Assembly: GCA_022701275.1 (NCBI GenBank)
Contig: CP031740.1
Location: 569,001 to 633,000, forward strand
Length of the DNA stretch: 64,000 nucleotides
From: Microcoleus vaginatus PCC 9802
GTDB lineage: Bacteria; Cyanobacteriota; Cyanobacteriia; Cyanobacteriales; Microcoleaceae
Reading direction: 5' to 3'
Shown here: piece after piece, positions 63,266 through 64,000 of the stretch
Layout of the letters: every line of letters begins with the position of its first letter
Numbering within the stretch: position 1 is the first letter of the stretch
The notes under the pieces: generated by a model
What the model saw: the letters and a program-made list of their open reading frames with translations, nothing else
Told to the model about the DNA's origin: nothing
Databases searched by the model: none
Position numbers and translations under genes: made by a program

Positions 63266-63706
63266 ATTCACCGCTAGATTAAAATTATTTTTTTGAGATT
63301 TGTACATTATAGATGCAGCAGTTATATTCTACAAGGTCGCCAGTGTAATTTGTGCCCGCGTCACACCCACAATCTCGACCGAGACTTTTTCTCGATCTTG
63401 ACTTTAAGAATAAGTCACCAACTCTACCGAAATATTTTTGCTTCTATTCATTCTGCTTTCTACCTTCTATATCTCCAGCTTTTTACATCAGAGTGTGTTC
63501 CGCCTTCAACATAAGTGCCTTATAAAAATTCTAGGAACTGCCCTGACGGGAAGACGTTCTTAATTGCACAAACATAAGGGGTCGATTGCTTCTTCTTTCT
63601 CTCTTAGGGAACTAACTCCCTTTTCCTTCTTCCTTCTTCCTTCTTCCTTCCTTCTTCCTTCCCTCTTCCCTCTTCCTTCTTCCTTCTTCCTTCTTCCTTC
63701 TGCTAT
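63266..63706. other. Intergenic region ending in a long (CTTCCTT) tract
   Basis: 441 bases with AT-rich sequence, then a polypyrimidine heptamer tract from about 63621 to 63701 that ends five bases before the next start codon. No gene is seen. Confidence 0.6.
63621..63701. repeat. Heptanucleotide tandem repeat (CTTCCTT)n
   Basis: About 11 units, some degenerate (CCCTCTT), the complement of the GAAGGAA run at 43113. Confidence 0.9.
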
Positions 63707-64000
63707 ATGTTGAAAACCCGCAAAGCCAAAAAATCCAAAAACAAGCATAGCGAAAAAACCACAGCGCTGAGCAAAAAAGAAGTAGCTGCACAAAAACGCA
63801 AAATTTCAGAAAAGCGCAATGAATTGGTGCAGGCGATCGCCATAAGCTGCTTAGTCACCGTTTCTCTCAGCATTCCCCTGTTGTTCGTAGCCGGCCCTAA
63901 GATTGCTATTGCAGGAGGCGCAGCCGCAGCCATCTTGCTGCTTTCCTACAAATACCCCCGTCAAGCTTTGTGGACTTTTCTAATTTACCTGCCTTTCAGT
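63707..64000 (+). CDS. O-antigen-ligase-like membrane protein (possibly HpsL), 5' part
   Basis: 98 residues before the window edge, open throughout. A very basic Lys-rich N-terminus (MLKTRKAKKSKNKHSEKTTA, then EVAAQKRKISEKRN) is followed by two hydrophobic segments (LVTVSLSIPLLFVAGPKIAI and GAAAAILLL) and KYPRQALWTFLIYLPFS. The basic start and the KYPRQALW-F-IYLPF pattern are as I recall them for cyanobacterial HpsL, a hormogonium-polysaccharide O-antigen-ligase-like protein. Ligases of this type attach polysaccharide chains at the periplasmic face. No Shine-Dalgarno is visible; the pyrimidine heptamer tract lies directly before the ATG. Confidence 0.7.
   Translation, partial: MLKTRKAKKSKNKHSEKTTALSKKEVAAQKRKISEKRNELVQAIAISCLVTVSLSIPLLFVAGPKIAIAGGAAAAILLLSYKYPRQALWTFLIYLPFS

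Overview
This window reads as a chromosomal segment of a filamentous, non-heterocystous-type cyanobacterium, perhaps a Microcoleus/Oscillatoria/Phormidium relative (inference). The evidence is very frequent GCGATCGC (HIP1) sites, dark-operative protochlorophyllide reductase genes (chlL, chlN), cyanobacterial families (CGLD27, DUF3318, DUF5331, DUF2949), double-glycine peptide genes, and intergenic regions full of heptanucleotide tandem repeats and hairpin repeats. No rRNA, transposase or CRISPR array was found.

Layout. 1-2220 is a minus-strand multidomain histidine kinase cut by the left edge. 2.9-4.7 kb holds two small genes, a dispersed 90-bp repeat and two tandem initiator tRNA genes. 4.8-7.7 kb holds an asparaginase and the yqeK-rsfS-CGLD27 operon. 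7.86-17.9 kb is a tightly coupled four-gene minus-strand cassette (SNF2 helicase with DUF3883, DUF1156 DNA methyltransferase, a 195-aa possible nuclease, DUF499 ATPase). It looks like a defence or DNA-modification system related to BREX type 3 but without PglZ or BrxA in the window. 18-21.5 kb is an exopolysaccharide block: a glycosyltransferase, a HATPase anti-sigma-like kinase, and a STAS domain fused to a sugar transferase, which suggests partner-switching control of polysaccharide synthesis. 21.9-26.9 kb holds DUF3318, an unknown membrane protein, a zinc-finger/PD-(D/E)XK-like nuclease and a HEPN protein. 27-31.3 kb is chlL-DUF5331-chlN.

32-37 kb holds a CBS-domain histidine kinase and a PhoD-like phosphatase. 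37.7-42 kb holds a STAND NTPase and a separate 14-repeat WD40 protein whose genes overlap by 4 bp. A 5 x 70-bp tandem repeat array follows, then purQ, purS and a Zur-like regulator. 44.5-48.9 kb is a peptide-export locus: a C39-peptidase ABC transporter, two double-glycine precursor peptides (one only 57 aa) and an HlyD adaptor.

49-64 kb is mostly housekeeping: trpS, a methylenetetrahydrofolate reductase, Uma2, a MuiA-like protein, YajQ, MAPEG, a DprA-like protein, a phosphotransacetylase-like protein, a GT2 membrane glycosyltransferase, sucC-sucD, a DUF1400 protein, and the start of an O-antigen-ligase-like (possibly HpsL) gene cut by the right edge.

The strongest candidates for something new are the methylase/helicase/ATPase cassette, the split STAND/WD40 pair, the STAS-sugar transferase with its putative kinase, and the double-glycine peptide locus. 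A repeat of the 42-kb array family also sits in frame inside the methyltransferase gene.
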